From Sinotaia quadrata (Eukaryota > Mollusca > Gastropoda > Architaenioglossa > Viviparidae): a stretch of DNA of 64,000 nucleotides. The position numbers were made by a program, and so were the translations under genes. The notes beneath the pieces are model-generated. The model was not told where the DNA came from and made no database searches. It worked only from the letters and a program-made list of their open reading frames with translations. The DNA lies in the NCBI GenBank assembly GCA_028829895.1, contig CM054181.1, positions 105,845,860-105,909,859 of the forward strand, in the 5' to 3' direction. Of the stretch, positions 17,817 to 32,629 are shown one piece after another (positions within the stretch are counted from its first letter, which is position 1; every line of letters begins with the position of its first letter).

Positions 17817-20800
17817 TAAATGTTTGACGCGCGGATTCTTGTTTATGTATGAGTATGTCCTTGCGATGATAATGTTTTCGTGAAAGAGAAAGTGATAAAT
17901 ATTTTCTCGCATCGCCCCCTTGTATAGTAGTTAAATCAGATCACATTTTCCTCGAATGTGAATTGTCTCTAATAGTCAGTTTGGTATAATAACAATAGCA
18001 AAATACTGATGTTGTCTCTGGATGAATGTGAGAGGAAAACAATATCAAATTGTAATCACTCTTACCTTCAAAAATTACTTTTGCATTTCAATGCACAAAC
18101 TATTACATAGAATGATGGGGTGCAAGAGCTCTTGCCTTAGAACACACGCATAAGCCATGCTAATGGATACAATCCAAGAGATTAATTTTTAAACAACATT
18201 CACATGCGCGTGACCTTCGAAGATCATTGTACTTGTAAAAAAAAAAAGTAAGGTCGTGTTCTAAAGGAAAAAGGTCGACCAGTTGACCAGACAAACAAGA
18301 AAGAAATACTCAACCAGATGAGAAAAACTGTCCGCGCTAACTGTTAAAGTGTCAGTGACGTAAACGATGAGCTAACAAACCAATGACCCCCTTGGGTCAT
18401 TCGTTTGACCAAGGTTTTTCAACGTAATCTAAGCAATCAAAATTCAAGCGGGAACCAGTCATACCTCGTCAAAACAAATATCCGGCATCGCGGATGGAAT
18501 CTTTCCTCACGCAGTCAGGAGTGTAGAGAAAAGATAACTTTTCGGCGATCGCTTCAGTTGTCTCCCAAATATCTGGTAGGCGATAGTAATTAACATTCAA
18601 ACGCGTTTACATTTTTAATCAGCTATATAGATTATCTAATACAATCATTTTCTCCCATTACGAGTGACTGAATTCATTATTTCAAAATATTCAAAGGACA
18701 AATTATCCACGTTTATCATTCGAGTGTCATTACTAGAATTATATTACTGTGCTCTATAGCATTAAAAATTGTACCTTTGAATCCGAAATATAATTAAAAA
18801 AGAAAATTTAGTACCTATCTATCGCCTTCAGTTCATAAAACCCGAGTAGTTTTCCCTCAAGAGCAACAGAGTCGGTTGCATAACGTACAGTTCAACAGCA
18901 GTCATGCGTATAGCCTTTGTGCACCTAAAAAGAAATTAGTAGGGTGGGGTGAATAACTATGTAATACCGGGAGAGGACAGAAGGTCTAATCATAGGGTGT
19001 GTCAGTAAGAAGTAGAAATGGTTTTTCCCACCCGGCTTCAAGCAGTTCGCACTAGCTGTCAGTGGTCAATGAAAAGCTTTGTAGCTTTTGACCAGAGCCG
19101 CCATCATATCCCATGAACCAACAGTGCTTAATAGCCGGGCATAACACGCAGTGACCTTTTGCTTGTGCATCAGTCAAACTGACCACTGGTGGTCTGGGCG
19201 CAGAGGTTCGGCTGACATTTCACTTCAAAACCAGTCCGGGTACCATTTATTGTTTATGGCGAAAGTTAAAAATTGTGAAATTAAAAAAAAAAAGTGGTCT
19301 TTGCCACACATAAAATATGTTGATGAAGAGTGTGTATGTGTGGAGAGAGAAGGGGAGGGAATTACTAAATACATATAAAGAAATAAAAACTGAAGGTAAA
19401 GATAAGAGAAATGATACATAAGCTTACAAAGAAGAACCTGTTTTACACAATTAAAAATTGCTATATAGTATAAAATGACAACGTAACACTAAAGCATGCA
19501 TATTACTCATATTAACGTTCATGAGTGTTTGTGAAATACAAATGCGGAAACCACTTTCAATCCATATATTAGTGAGGGGGAGAATTTCAACTACGTCACT
19601 TAAATAAACAAGCTATGTGTAAGTGAAGGGGAGAGTAGAGTGTGGACCACGTCAAGATCATTTACTAAACAATCCATACGTGAGAGAAAATTAAATTTTA
19701 ATCAGACATACAAATAAAATCGAATGTCTAAAAATAACTCAAATAAGTAACATGATCACGAGTGGCGTGGTGTAAAGGGTATCAGCCGTTTGAGAAATTC
19801 AAAGGTTTAACGGAAACAGGTGTCGCTTTGTCTCAGAACGGTTCACTGGACTTACATAGGAATGGCAATTGTGATGGTTTAGTGTCTACAATAAACAGGC
19901 GAGAGGTAAGTACGAAGCAAACATCACAAATGTATATTCCTGTCACAACGACTTCTTAATTTACATGTCTATTTCATGTTGTTTATTTATGTGTCTTTAC
20001 ATGAAATACAAATCTGTTTCATGGTGATTGTGTCTTTACATGAAATACATATTCCATTCAACTCTCGCTGTTGGTGTTTGATAATTAACTATACAAAAGG
20101 AAAACTTGGATTAATTAGACAAAATAAATATTGATGACAGAAAGGAAAAATGTCTTCTTCCTGATGAAATTCCTACCGTGCCAGATGCCCCCCCCCAGAC
20201 ATGCCTACGCATCAGAAATGTACTTTTACATGGACTGTTCCCCATCCCACCCCCAGCGCGAGTACAAGGAAGAGATAACCCGGCATGTTGTGATACTGAA
20301 TAATGAACATTCGTTCCTAAGGTGACATAACACTGGCTAGACACTGTTAGTGCCTTGCGGAATTTAATTGCGGAAATATTCACTGGCTTAATTACCGGGG
20401 TATCACGTATCAGATCACCACGACCCAACTACACCCCGCCACCCACCCCACAACCTGTGGACGCTGGTATTGGTAACTCGAACATATAATTATCTGGCGT
20501 CAAGATACGCTGGCCTCCATGTTCGTAGTGAGAAGTGTCGTTCATATTTTATCCATTAAAGGCGCAGTAGTCTTCACTGAAATTTGTACTTATTTATTTT
20601 ATTTATTTTCAGTTCACGTGCACCAAGTCAGTTTTATCATGTGAGCTATGAGTGTGGGGGGGGGGAGACGGCTATGGTAGTTTTTCTGAGTTCTGACTGA
20701 CGGTCCTTGTAACTAATTTGGAATCATGTAACATCTTCCTATCGATGGCAGCTTACAATGGAACAAGGATCTAAGGCACTTCTAAACTCCAAAAGTCCTT

Positions 20801-21448
20801 GATGGGTCGGTGGCGGGGGGGGGGGAGTTTATTTTTGGCTGCTATCGACTTTGAGCAGTGCCTAAAGTTCTAGGAAAATCTTTCGAGCAATTGCTTCAAA
20901 TTATTTGTCCAGGTGAGTTGTTAAAATGAATCATAAGTTAAAATGTAGATAACTGGGTGGGCGTTTGGGTGTGTGAATGTGTTTGACTAATGACGAGCAT
21001 GCACAACTCAACCTTACTGACGGGAATTTCAGAATAGCCGATATGAAGCAGAGCTACATGTTAAATTGTGGGTTTGAGGGCTTCTTTTTAAAAAAAAATG
21101 TTTTAAAGGGAGTTGCTCTCTCTCACTCAACGCAATCCTTCCTACAAGTACAGGGAAAAAATAACGCCAATGTGAAAAGAGGCACAATGACGCCACTCAC
21201 AATGTTAGTTGTACTTAGTACGTAGGGTTATAATTGAATATTTATACTTCTCTCAAACCGAGGCTGGTGTCGCGGTAAACAATAGCAGCTTCGAATTTCG
21301 CTGAAGGTTTTATTTAAATTGAAATTAAAAACGGCTTACCATTGTATGTTGCTTCATTCATGTAAGCTAACTGTAGGCTTGCTTCGTATTAGAGATAAAA
21401 GTTTGGAAAGTTTTATGACGTGCGCGGAAGCAAGAGAAACAGATATAT
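17817..21448. other. intron 1 sequence with little structure
   Basis: Unique DNA with several poly-G runs (near 20656 and 20815), an 8-bp-arm hairpin AATGACCC/GGGTCATT at about 18382-18401, and a short duplication of GTGTCTTTACATGAAATACA at about 19992 and 20031. No gene recognised. Confidence 0.5.
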
Positions 21449-21450
21449 AG

Positions 21451-21454
21451 TGAG

Positions 21455-21514
<60 letters not shown>
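21451..21514. repeat. (GA)n microsatellite
   Basis: About 55 bp of uninterrupted GA preceded by an imperfect lead-in. Confidence 0.97.
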
Positions 21515-21516
<2 letters not shown>

Positions 21517-22853
21517 TGAAGAAACAAACCGTTAAGTCTGCATGGTCATCGACAATTAGCATTAACCAATTCTCCATAAAACAAACTGTAACGCTGTCTA
21601 CCAATTCTTGAAACGATCCCCCCCCCCCATATAACAGCTCAATCACCACCCGCCGTACTCTACCCAATGCTAGACGACCGGGTTCAATCAACCTGTTGCT
21701 TAGTACATTATAAACTAGCATTAGAATAGTAATTAAATGGCTATACAACTGTGAGCAACACAGAAGATAAAACTTTCCGTTCGCTTTCGGGGGGATTTCG
21801 TGCACAAAGAAAGCGGCCCCACATATATCAAGCAGAAATGAATCAAGCACCAATGTATCAATATTCTTCTCTTATCTGATATTATTCCCTTTATCCAGTG
21901 CACTTAGGAGAAGAAATATATGGTCACAGTGTTGTCGTAATTTATGTCTGGAGCGCATTATACAAGAAACTAATCTCATCCCATGCGTCGAGCAGCGACC
22001 GCACGACTCTAAAGAAAATTTGACAAATCCTTTTTTCACGACAAGGCTTGACTTGTTTATGATGCAATACCGATAAACATGCCATATTTGAAAACGAAAT
22101 TCTCAAAACACACACACGAACACGTACATACACACTTGCCTCTCTCTTTTTGGTCTTCCATTTTCGTTCACAGCCTTTCTCTTTCTCAGCGCCACTGTTT
22201 GGTTTTTTTCCCCCCTTCCCTCCAGCAGTAAATGTTCGGTTTGTATTTTTATCTGGCATCACTGGACATATCATCAAACTTGGGACACCAAGAATCAAGG
22301 CATCAAGCTAGCATTGTATCTAAACTGTTCACCCTCTCATGTCCTGCCAACTGGACGCCCCCCACACATCAAATTTGCCCCGCTCGCGCTCTCCCCAACC
22401 GAGCCCGTCACCTTCCTTTTGTGCCGCCTGACAATATGAAAAATGCTTTACATCAGTCGGAGAATATTTTTTCGGTTCCAGTGCAGTAGTCGGTGATTCC
22501 GGCGGGGTTACAATGGAATCCCGATTCTGACAGGGTGTTGTAAATCACGGTTTCCTCCCTTGTCATTATTGCATAATTGTCGGAGGCGCAGTGAAATTTA
22601 TATGACGGCCAGGATGAAGGAGCATTTGGCATTGAAATCTGACAAGTCATGCAGGCTAATTTTCGACCACTACGGCTGAAGCTTGTCATACATCATCGAC
22701 TTGGGCATGTCAGCTTCAGTCGTAGGGAACATACCTAATGATGCACGACAGTTTTAAAAAAAAAAACATAAAAGCAAGGGAGAAAAAAAAAGATGTATTA
22801 CATTTTTTTTGTATTTTACTTGATAAAATGTTGGATATGTTTAATCGAATTCT

Positions 22854-22856
<3 letters not shown>

Positions 22857-22902
<46 letters not shown>
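22857..22902. repeat. (CT)n microsatellite
   Basis: About 45 bp of uninterrupted CT. Confidence 0.97.
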
Positions 22903-22907
<5 letters not shown>

Positions 22908-24000
22908 TCTGATAGCAATGTTCTTGTTTATGCATAAATAATTTGTAATATTTAGTCAATATACTTCTTAACGATTCATTATCCCTGGAAACACTAAACT
23001 GAAATTCATGTCGTAGTTATATCTATTTTTTCCCTCTGAAATTAATTCAAATGGTCCTTGATAATAATTCCGATAATTTAAAATGAAAGAACGAAAATAC
23101 TATAATGACTGTCTGACAGCCCTGGTGAACATGAAACAAATACAACAAATATCGAAAGTGCTGTACTCTGTTCAAAGTCACTTTAAACTCAAACAAATTT
23201 GGAAATTTAAAGTGCCACAGACAAAGTAAAGTTTAAAGTAATGGAATTTTATTTGTGGTTTACTTTATTTCTACAAAAGTATTAATTCTTTTGAATTATC
23301 TTCACACAAAACAAGGTAACAACTCCAAGATTTGTGTAACGATCGCTTAAAATGGAGCGGGTGTGTGTGTGAAAGGTGGTAGGTAAAATATACATCTATG
23401 TTATGTACTCAAACCAAAGCTGGCAAAGTGCTGACCTGTTCTTACTACACAGGCGTACCACATGTGTTGTTTGTCTACAAATTCCCAGCCCAACCACCAT
23501 CACCACCGAAACAGCAGTCAACGACGACGACACAGTCACGTGACTGGGTGTGAACACAAAGGGCTAAGCCAGGGGCTAAACAAAGTGAGAACCCAGCTCC
23601 AGCGTTTGCAGATAGTAATTAGCGTGAAGAAAACTAAGGGCTCGGTCCCAAAGTGACGCACTAGCTAGTACGTTATGCATGAGTGACGCAGCAGAAGAAG
23701 GCAGGCAATCTGGCACACTGGAAATCGTTGCTCAGTTGTAAGATGCAGTCAAGTGGAAGCTAAAGACAGGAGATGAGTGTGTATGTATGCGCGCGCGCTT
23801 GGAGTATCCTCTGTAAGATGAGCTAACGGTAGGAGCCGTGCAGACACAGTAATGGGATAATAATTATGAGAGTGTATCGCACTAATCAAACCACACTCCC
23901 ACAAAACCCAAGTGACAAATTTTCGACACTCCAAGACTGAGATAACCGTCATGGTTCACCTCTCGTTGGCAGATTTGTGACCTCACCGTATAATAACATG

Positions 24001-24090
24001 TGCAGTGTATTTATATTATCGTTATGGCAAGTGCAGTGCATTTGTAGTATCGTTATGGCAAGTGCAGTGTATTTGTACTTTCGTTATCAA
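24001..24090. repeat. minisatellite, three units of 31 bp
   Basis: TGCAGTGTATTTGTA followed by TCGTTATGGCAAG starts at 24001, 24032 and 24063. Confidence 0.9.
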
Positions 24091-27000
24091 GCGTTGCACT
24101 GTTAACTGGACCCTTGTTCGTTTTAAACACTGTCTCGAATAGAGTTTGTGTGCCTGACCCTTGCTCTGTTCTCACTAAGTACAGTTTGTGTCGGACGTTT
24201 TTTTGTGTTTACACGCCATAATATAGAAAAAAACAAAAGATGTTCAATAGTATATGCATATCATTTGCAATACACATTTCGAGTCAATGTTAGAAAAGGG
24301 GGAAAATACCATTCTTATGTATGGTAAAAAAGGTGCATGAGGCAAACAAAAAAAGGTAGAGAACCAATGAGCTATATGAAGGTGTATTAATTTAAATCAG
24401 AAGACCAACCGAAGCAAGAAGTAATAATGAGTAAGAGACAGTTGAGGAAAACACCCCATGACCAGCAAGAACAAATTCTGTCACAAGTGTATGGCAAAAC
24501 GGATCTAAACAAACAATTTCACCAAGAAGCTGTGACGTAATCATGACCGCGAGATAACCTGACACATCCGCGAACAAAGCAATCCAATACAACCAGCACT
24601 CAGCCTTAAGAAGGGAGGGGGTCTGGGTGGAGAGGAGATAAATATTACATCATACCAGCATGCACCGCGCCAAGGATGTTCTCTCTCACACACACGTAGA
24701 ATGGGTGTGAAAGACCTCTGAAAATCGTTGCAACCCCTAAAACGGACATAAAACCTTTGATGTGACCAGACCCACAAACCCCAAGTGTCTGAAAACATGT
24801 CTATCCATCTTTTGTTCTTCTTGGATCTCTTCATATGATATAACCTTAGGTTCAAAGCAAAGCCATCCCCACCGCCACTGGTTTACCAAGGTCCTGTTTC
24901 GCTTCCCGTATATGATTAGAAAACGTTAAATAATAAAAAAAAAACAGAAAAATATCCCGTAAGCAAAGGTTACAGTGGGACATTATAGCAGCTCGTAAGA
25001 AGTTAAGTCCAATTACTGGCATATTATTATGTTTCTTATTAATCAATGAAACCATAAACTTTTTTAAATAAGACCTTGACCGAATTTTTTGGTGTGGTTG
25101 GCTAGTTCAAACGGAAATAAAACAAGGTAAACGCGGAAGACGTTTTGTTAAAAAAAGCAGTTGCAAGAAAATGTACGCACATCTTGAAACCTCTCGTGCA
25201 TTCGTCTCGGGTACGAAAAGAAGCTTTAATCACTCATGCGTACGCACACGCACCCAACTTTTCACCCGGGGCGGAAACGTACACAAGACAGACTCTTTTT
25301 GCCGGCCAACTCAGTCTGGTACACGATTTCCTAACTAACGCTTCTCAGCTGTTTGGAGAGCTCACGAAGGTCATGCATTGACACCCCGGGTAAAACAACT
25401 CGTTCACTGTTTCTGTCAACCCCTTTACAAACCTTTGTAACCTAGCGGTCAACTAGTTTATTATAGTGTGAGTAAGGCAATCTTGTTTCTTGGGTCGGGA
25501 AGCTTACTAGAAGTTTGGGGGGAGGGGGGGATCGCTGTAAGGCGCGGAAAGTGAACAATGAGTACAAAGAAGTGAAGGTTAAAGATCAGGTTTCCTAACC
25601 AAAAAGCAACTCCAGAACTTGTTCCCGTTCTTTCTACCCCACCCCCACTCATAACGAGATTCAGAACTATTACGCGATGAGGGTTGGGAAAAAAAATGTA
25701 AAGCGGAGCTGAAGCTTTCCTTGCAGTATTCAATTATTAACTTTCGTAGACAGTCAGATGATACAAGCTAAACAGTGTTAATGTTACAAACAACAGGAAA
25801 AACCCAAGACACAGAAAACAAAACAACTAACCCTCAACGTACCTCTCCATTCCCGACCTTGAAATCTTTCAGCTCAAGACACTTTTTACGTCACAAAACG
25901 TGGCGTCCTTGCAACATCAGTCATAAACATTCACACAGCGAGACCAGCAACTTCTATCTCCGACAAATCTTGCCCAATGCAAGTTGCAAAGGTTTTAGCT
26001 TCAGCAAGCGTTTTTTCTTGGCGCAGTCAGCAACGTGTGCAACGCTAACATCAGTAGCATCGCCCGCACATACTCAGCTTTAGACTGATCGTATGTAAGA
26101 CCCTTTAGGGTTTCTTTTCTGATCTTACGAGTCCCTTCGAGACACTTTTATATCACCTGTTATTCTGATTTTTGGATTTAGGGGTATACCAAATTTATAG
26201 TCACAAATTCAAGCTTTTAAAGTTGATTTGAGTTTAAAATTATTTTTTAAAAATAAGATAATAATTTTAGAATTATTATAACTGTCAAATGGTAACACAA
26301 AAATTTATGTTTATAAGGCGGAGCGTTTAATGATTTTTATATCATAAATTATAGCTTGAATATCTTGGAGAAGCGAGCAGTCCATAAGGAGTAGATTACT
26401 GTGTTTACTACCAGTTTAATAAGCCCATTGACAACTGCGACAACATCGACCAGTACCTCTTAACATGCGCCACATTCTTCCGACAGCAGGAGGTTACTTT
26501 GAAAAAAAAAATACTGTTGAAGGTTGTTTTGTTTGCTTATGTGTACGTGTAGCTTTCCGGCTGTTAACAGATTTAGAATATTTTCATTTGTTTGTTATAG
26601 ATTTTTGCTGCTACCAGCAATATCTGAGCTTCACTGCGGTCATTGCTGTTGTTTGAAAACTAGGTTGGTGTTAATGGTTTGCAACACCAGTGAACACTGG
26701 TTGTAGCAAAGGACTCACCAGTCTCATAGGGTGAAACCAGTTTTCGACAAGGAGCATTGTCGTTAACTTAGGACTAGATCACAGTGAACATGCTACTGTT
26801 AGCACTAAACCCACAGACAAGCAAAAGCATTGAGTGTGAATATGACAAATACTCTGTAGCATTAAACCATTGACTAAAAATAAAAACTACAACAAAAATT
26901 ACTTCACACAAATCACAGTAACATGCTTTATTATGGGAAAAGGATGATATACAGACTTCGGGGGGGGGGGGGGAGAAGTACATAGTACATATCACTTAAA

Positions 27001-27440
27001 CGCCAATATGAATATTACAAATGCATACTAATTGTTCATGATGTATATTTTACAACTATAAATATATCATAAACGTCCCCTGAATATTTTCGTCAACCCA
27101 GTCCCGAAGATAAGACTGATACACACAAGGACGGACTCCGGACACGAAAGGGATGGATGTATGATCTATATATAGCACACATTCCATCGCCAGTGCCGAA
27201 TACTTGCATCTGACTTCGTTGTTAAGGCGATGGCATGCTGCTTTTGAAACTCCGCTGCATGCATCATCTTTTATCTATGCGTCATCTTGGGCTTTGATGT
27301 TATGGACCCCACTAATAGGTCTAAACGGATAATATTAGTCAAACACACAATCTGGCCCGGCCTGAACAAAGATTTACCGACAGACATGCGTGGGGCACTC
27401 AAGTCTATGACACAAACAGTCAAATACAAAAACGTTTGCA
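24091..27440. other. intron 1 sequence with no recognised element
   Basis: Unique DNA, moderately GC-richer at 25150-25400. Short frames only, none with a recognisable domain. A poly-G run sits at about 26960. Confidence 0.5.
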
Positions 27441-27445
27441 CTGTC

Positions 27446-27505
<60 letters not shown>
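27446..27505. repeat. (GT)n microsatellite
   Basis: About 54 bp of uninterrupted GT after GTGTGA. Confidence 0.97.
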
Positions 27506-27510
<5 letters not shown>

Positions 27511-27740
27511 ATGAGGGAAAGAGGATGCTGTATATCTAAGGACAAAGAGAGGTAGATGGGCGATGATGGGGTGGGTGCTAAGGATTGGTTGAATTGGAAA
27601 TATTAATGAGCTAGTTGATATTTCCAGTATTGCATACCAACTGATTACGATTTTGTAAATTGTTAATACACAAGAAAACTGTTCGCAGAAGCGCGGCTAT
27701 CTTGATAAAGTGGTAAATTATTTTTATTTTACATAAATAT

Positions 27741-28010
27741 TGCCTACTTTAAATGGATATTGCTGTCTTCAAATGGATATTGTCTACTTTAAATGGATAT
27801 TGCCTTCTTCAAATGAATATTACCTACTTTAAATGGATATTGCTGTCTTCAAATGGATATTGTCTACTTTAAATGGATATTGCCTTCTTCAAATGAATAT
27901 TACCTACTTTTAAATGGATATTGTCTACTTTAAATGGATATTGCTGTCTTCAAATGGATATTGCCTACTTTAAATGGATATTGTTGTCTTCAAATGGATA
28001 TTGCCCTCTT
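27741..28010. repeat. 20-bp minisatellite with alternating unit types
   Basis: About 13 units of 20 bp. TGCCTACTTTAAATGGATAT alternates with TGCTGTCTTCAAATGGATAT for most of the array, giving a 40-bp and in places 80-bp higher-order period. Confidence 0.95.
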
Positions 28011-28060
28011 ATTGTATACTGTAAGAATGTATGCATACTTCTAAATGAATGTGATGCATT

Positions 28061-28185
28061 CTTGAAATAAATAAATTGCACTCTTGAAATAAATGAGTTA
28101 CACACTTGAAATAAACGAGTTACACACTTGATATAAATGAGTTACACACTTGATATAAATGAGTTACACACCTGAAATAAATGCA
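28061..28185. repeat. minisatellite, about 5.5 units of 23 bp
   Basis: CTTGAAATAAATGAGTTACA repeated with single-base variants, starting 50 bp after the preceding 20-bp array. Confidence 0.92.
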
Positions 28186-29360
28186 GTCCGTGATTAAAGT
28201 CAACACTAGTAACACGTAGGTTTAATTTGTGTATATTATTATTAAAACTATTAATCGTATACATAAAAATATTTCGATGTACGGCATTCAACTAACATTG
28301 CATGTATATAATAAATTAGTAATCGTTTGCATAAAAATAATTAACTATATTATAAAATTAACTGTGTGTGTGTACAATACATTTTGTCATGTACGCGTGC
28401 ATTCAATAAATTACTCGTGAACATAAAATAAAATGTGTATGTGCGCATTAAATTAGTTAAAGGTCTATATCAAATTATCCGATAGTGACATTAGATTAAC
28501 TGGTGTATGAATACATTGCGTTAATTAACAGTGCATTTATATTACTTCACTGAATTGATTGAATTACTTTATTGCTTGAAGTCCAAATATTCTCTAGTGT
28601 AAAATAGCAAAGTGAATACTTGCAATTAATTAGGTTTATTACCGTATACCGAATGCATTGTTTACTTTAATTATCAAATTTATTAAGGGCGGATAATTAA
28701 AACAACTAATCGGAAGATAATAGATATTTACTTCAATAATATGTAAGGATATACGTAACCAAACGACATAGTCAATAATTTAAAATAATTTTGTTAACAA
28801 TTTAAAAATCGTATCAAATGAATACAATTGATGAGCAGGGTAATAACTGCCATACGAGAACCGATTAATTAAACCAAAACAAACACACAAACTCAAATGT
28901 AACAGAACAAAGAGCGACCCATCATCAATGTATGGTAGTGCGATACACTACCCACATTGTTTTAATCCCCAAATGGCCTTGAATTAATTTTACACAACAA
29001 TGTAGGATAATATACATTTCAAATATCGAGCAAGGTCACACACGCGCACGCACAAATTGCCAGAAACATTATCTATACCATACTCGCACAAGCGCTGCTG
29101 GCTACATCGATCTCAGGTGTGTGTGATCCTAATCACAGACTTAATCCAGAGAGCGCACAGCATTGAAAAAAATTCCTCATAATATAAAAGTCATCACTTT
29201 TTTTTTTCTTCTTCATAACAGAGGAAGCCTTGGGAGTCAAGGTTCAGATAAGGGCAGTCAAGAGGCACTTGACATCTCGGGTATACGCGGGTGGGAACAA
29301 CTTAAAAGATGGACCCAAGTCTGGAGTACACCGGGAAATTGAAGCCAATCGCAAACAGGG
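28186..29360. other. very AT-rich intron 1 stretch, no gene
   Basis: Strongly AT-rich with many ATTAATTAA-type segments. No exon or structured element recognised. Confidence 0.5.
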
Positions 29361-29363
29361 AGT

Positions 29364-29420
29364 GAGGAGAGAGAGGGGAGAGAGAGAGGAGAGAGAGAGG
29401 AAGAGAGAGAGAGAGAGAGA
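29364..29420. repeat. imperfect (GA)n microsatellite
   Basis: GAGA runs interrupted by GGGG and GGA. Confidence 0.93.
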
Positions 29421-29509
29421 CGCAGCCAATAATAATTTATTAATAAATGAATAGTAATGCAATCTGATATTTAAAAAAATGACATCGTAAACAGCATTTA
29501 GCACCTGTA

Positions 29510-30340
29510 TAATGTTAAAAGTAATATACTGCTGAAGAACAGACTGATGTTGAAAGTAATGCATTAATAAAATCAGTAACAGCGTGATTTAAAAAATAAT
29601 ATATTGATACCATGAAACCTGATGTTAAAATAATGTAGAGATGCCATGAAAAATAACCTGATGGTAAAAATAATGCAGAGATACCATGAAAAATAACCTG
29701 ATGGTAAAAATAATGTAGTGATGCAGTCATTAGCAGTCTGTTGTTTAAAAAATAATGTAGAGATATCATGATGCAGTCAGTAAAAATAATATTGTAATGC
29801 AATTAGTAACGAAAATATAGTGTTACAGTAAATAACAGTCTGATGTTAAAAATAATTTAGCGATTCAGCTAATTATAATAATATAATGATACAACCAGTA
29901 ACAATAATAAAGCGACACTGTATGGAAAAATCATATAGTGATGCTGTCAGTAACCGGTGTTAAATCAGTAATCTGGTGTTAAAAAAAAAATATACATATA
30001 GTGTGTGGCAGTAGCAAAAATAGGGTGATGCTGTCAGTAACCGATTACTCTAAAAAAAAAATAATAACATAGTGGTACCATTTAAAAGCAATATACTGAT
30101 GCAGTCAGTAAAAATATTATGATGCAATCAATAATGATAAAATAGTGAGACAGTCAGTAAAAATATTATGATGCAATCAATAATGATAAAATAGTGAGAC
30201 AGTCATAAAAATATTATGATGCAATCAATAATGATAAAATAGTGAGACAGTCAGTAAAAATATTATGATGCAATCAATAATGATAAAATAGTGAGACTGT
30301 CAGTAAAAATAATGTAGTGATGCAGTCAGTAACACTAGGA
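29510..30340. repeat. degenerate GATGCAGTCAGTAA family with a regular 49-bp core array
   Basis: Short motifs of the type AATAATGTAGTGATGCAGTC and CAGTAACAG recur irregularly over 800 bp. Between 30104 and 30320 they resolve into four nearly identical units of about 49 bp (GTCAGTAAAAATATTATGAT, then GCAATCAATAATGATAAAAT). Confidence 0.88.
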
Positions 30341-32540
30341 TGTTGAAAATATATTTGTGCAGTTAATACGTTTGAAGTTAAAAATATAAATGATAAGAAG
30401 GGGTAGCATTCAGATATTACAAAATAGTATAATAATACAGCAATGAGTAACATTTCGCACGCTTACTAATAGTATAATAATTTCTATGTCAAATAACAGT
30501 ATGCTGACACAGCAGATACCAACAACATCTAATGGAAACATAATCAGCAATTCTGCTTTAATTATAATGACAGCTGCCGTTAGCAACAACATAAGCAATG
30601 CAGTAGGCAAAAACAATAACAATGTTACGTACATTACAAGATAGCAGTCAATAACAAATTCTAACACTGTCAAAAAGTACATCACATTCGAAATAGGAAG
30701 TGGTCGAGTCGTCAAATACACTGAGTGGGCAGTGGTTCAGTTGTCAAAACATCGCAGTGGCAAAATTCGCATCAGAGCAACAACGATCCTATAACCAGCA
30801 AACAGTCAGCCCCTCTCGGTGTCTACCGCTCCCCTCGCACAACATATTTTTGATTCGTTAATATTGGGGGGATGGGGAGAAGACGGGGGGTAGTGTCTGC
30901 TGTTGCCACCTTAAAAGTTGATTTCGCAGACGGAATACATCTGCTGGCTTACGTCTTACTAGACTGGCATAAGACTGTCTTGAAGTGTGTTTCTTTCTTT
31001 TTCTAAACACTGTTTCTCTCCTCCTGCCACCCCAGTCCCACCCTCACCTTACAAGCGGTGAATAGAAAGTGTCAACAGTTTTGAAAATTTCACTCTGCCT
31101 TGACAACCGAGATTTCTCTCGACAGACTACACCGCTGCCCGTATATTTCGACCATCTATCATTTCCTATCTCTACTAGTTATCGACGCCGTTGCCTCTTG
31201 TCTGGAGCGGTGGTGGGGGCGAATGTCGCTCTAAAGATTTGAACGCTCAGCAAAGAAAAAAAAAAGAAATACCAAGAACGGGTGCATTTGCGCGTGTATT
31301 TGTCCCCCTCCTTCACCCCACCCCACCTCCCACCCCTAGAGGCGCATCCGACGGACTTATCAAGGAGTGCGGTCATGTATGGAACCAGAATTTAAAATGT
31401 AAGTCGATGAAAAATATTAAAACAAAGCACCGATCGCCAAGACTTGGACAGGTCACCAGCGCAAGAGGTGTGAGGGTCACAATTCCCAAGGTAAACTTAG
31501 GTACACCTTATCGCCAGTTTCCAGAATTATTGAAATATTACTATTTCCTACTAAAGTGAAGCGTCTGCTACCGTAGCGGAATGACATTACCGTCGAGATA
31601 TATTCATCGTGAAGCGTACCACGCTTGAAGCAAACAATTAGTGTAGGAATTTTAAAGATATTTAAACATCTTAGCTGAACAAATGATTAAGCGTGTCATC
31701 TTCATTCGGCAGGACCAATATCGACATTGCTTAACGCGCTAATCGTATCCTTACATGTTTGGGTGCTTACGGTACTGATAACTGCATTTATTTTTAACAC
31801 GCTGTATTATCATCGCTCACAGAGACCGTACACAAGGATAACAACGTTCGTGTAATCCAACTGTATTTTCTTTCTCTCTCAAATACACATACGCATTGCA
31901 CTAGTTGCTTCATTTATCATACCAATATTTATTATTTTGATTCTCTTGTATTTTGCCACACTATATTAAGGCTAGGGTTTCAAACCACAAGCGTATGCCT
32001 CCTTCATAGCCAATGCCAGACGAAGCGCCACTATAACTATACCTGGCTGAGTTGGGGACCCCCATAAGCATGTACAGGTATGTTTATACTCGTCGCTACC
32101 CAGGGTATTTCAGTACGTCTATGCCTCAGACGGCAGTAAAACAGACAAGAACGGTAAAAGTACACAGGCGTTCGTCGAAACTTTGTGACGTGAGGCTAAT
32201 TAATTTAAATAATTAATATAAATAATTATCATTAAATGTATTTCGTTCCATTATTATAACTTCACAATAATAATAATGATGAAACGTATGACGGTGTCGC
32301 TAATTAATATACTGTTAAATTTATTTCGCTCGGCAAAAGAAATCTTAACTGAACGGTAATAATAATGACAATGATACCTTTTCCTGAGACTTGTCTAAGA
32401 TCTACAGAAATACTTTCACAAGTATTCAAATTCAAAAAAGTTGGAAATTATTTTTACGTGCACTGTCTGAAAGATATATTCACGAAACTCCACTGAAGAA
32501 TATGCATTTCGCGAAGTTGTACTAACGCTACGGTTGACGT
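30341..32540. other. intron 1 sequence with no recognised element
   Basis: Unique DNA. The longest frame, at about 31191-31559 on the plus strand, has low-complexity composition and no recognisable domain. Confidence 0.5.
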
Positions 32541-32541
32541 T

Positions 32542-32629
32542 GTAGGAGTATTTGCTAGAAGATAAGGACAGTGGATCTGTAGGAGTATTTGCTAGAAGAT
32601 AAGGATGGTGGACCTGTAGGAGTATTTGA
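32542..32629. repeat. short tandem repeat, 2.4 units of 37 bp
   Basis: GTAGGAGTATTTGCTAGAAG starts at 32542 and 32579 and restarts at 32616. Confidence 0.9.

Noticed and set aside
21413..21853. 146-residue minus-strand frame with a Leu-Ser tail
   Set aside because: The tail is the (GA)n microsatellite read as LSLSLS; the remainder has no recognisable feature.
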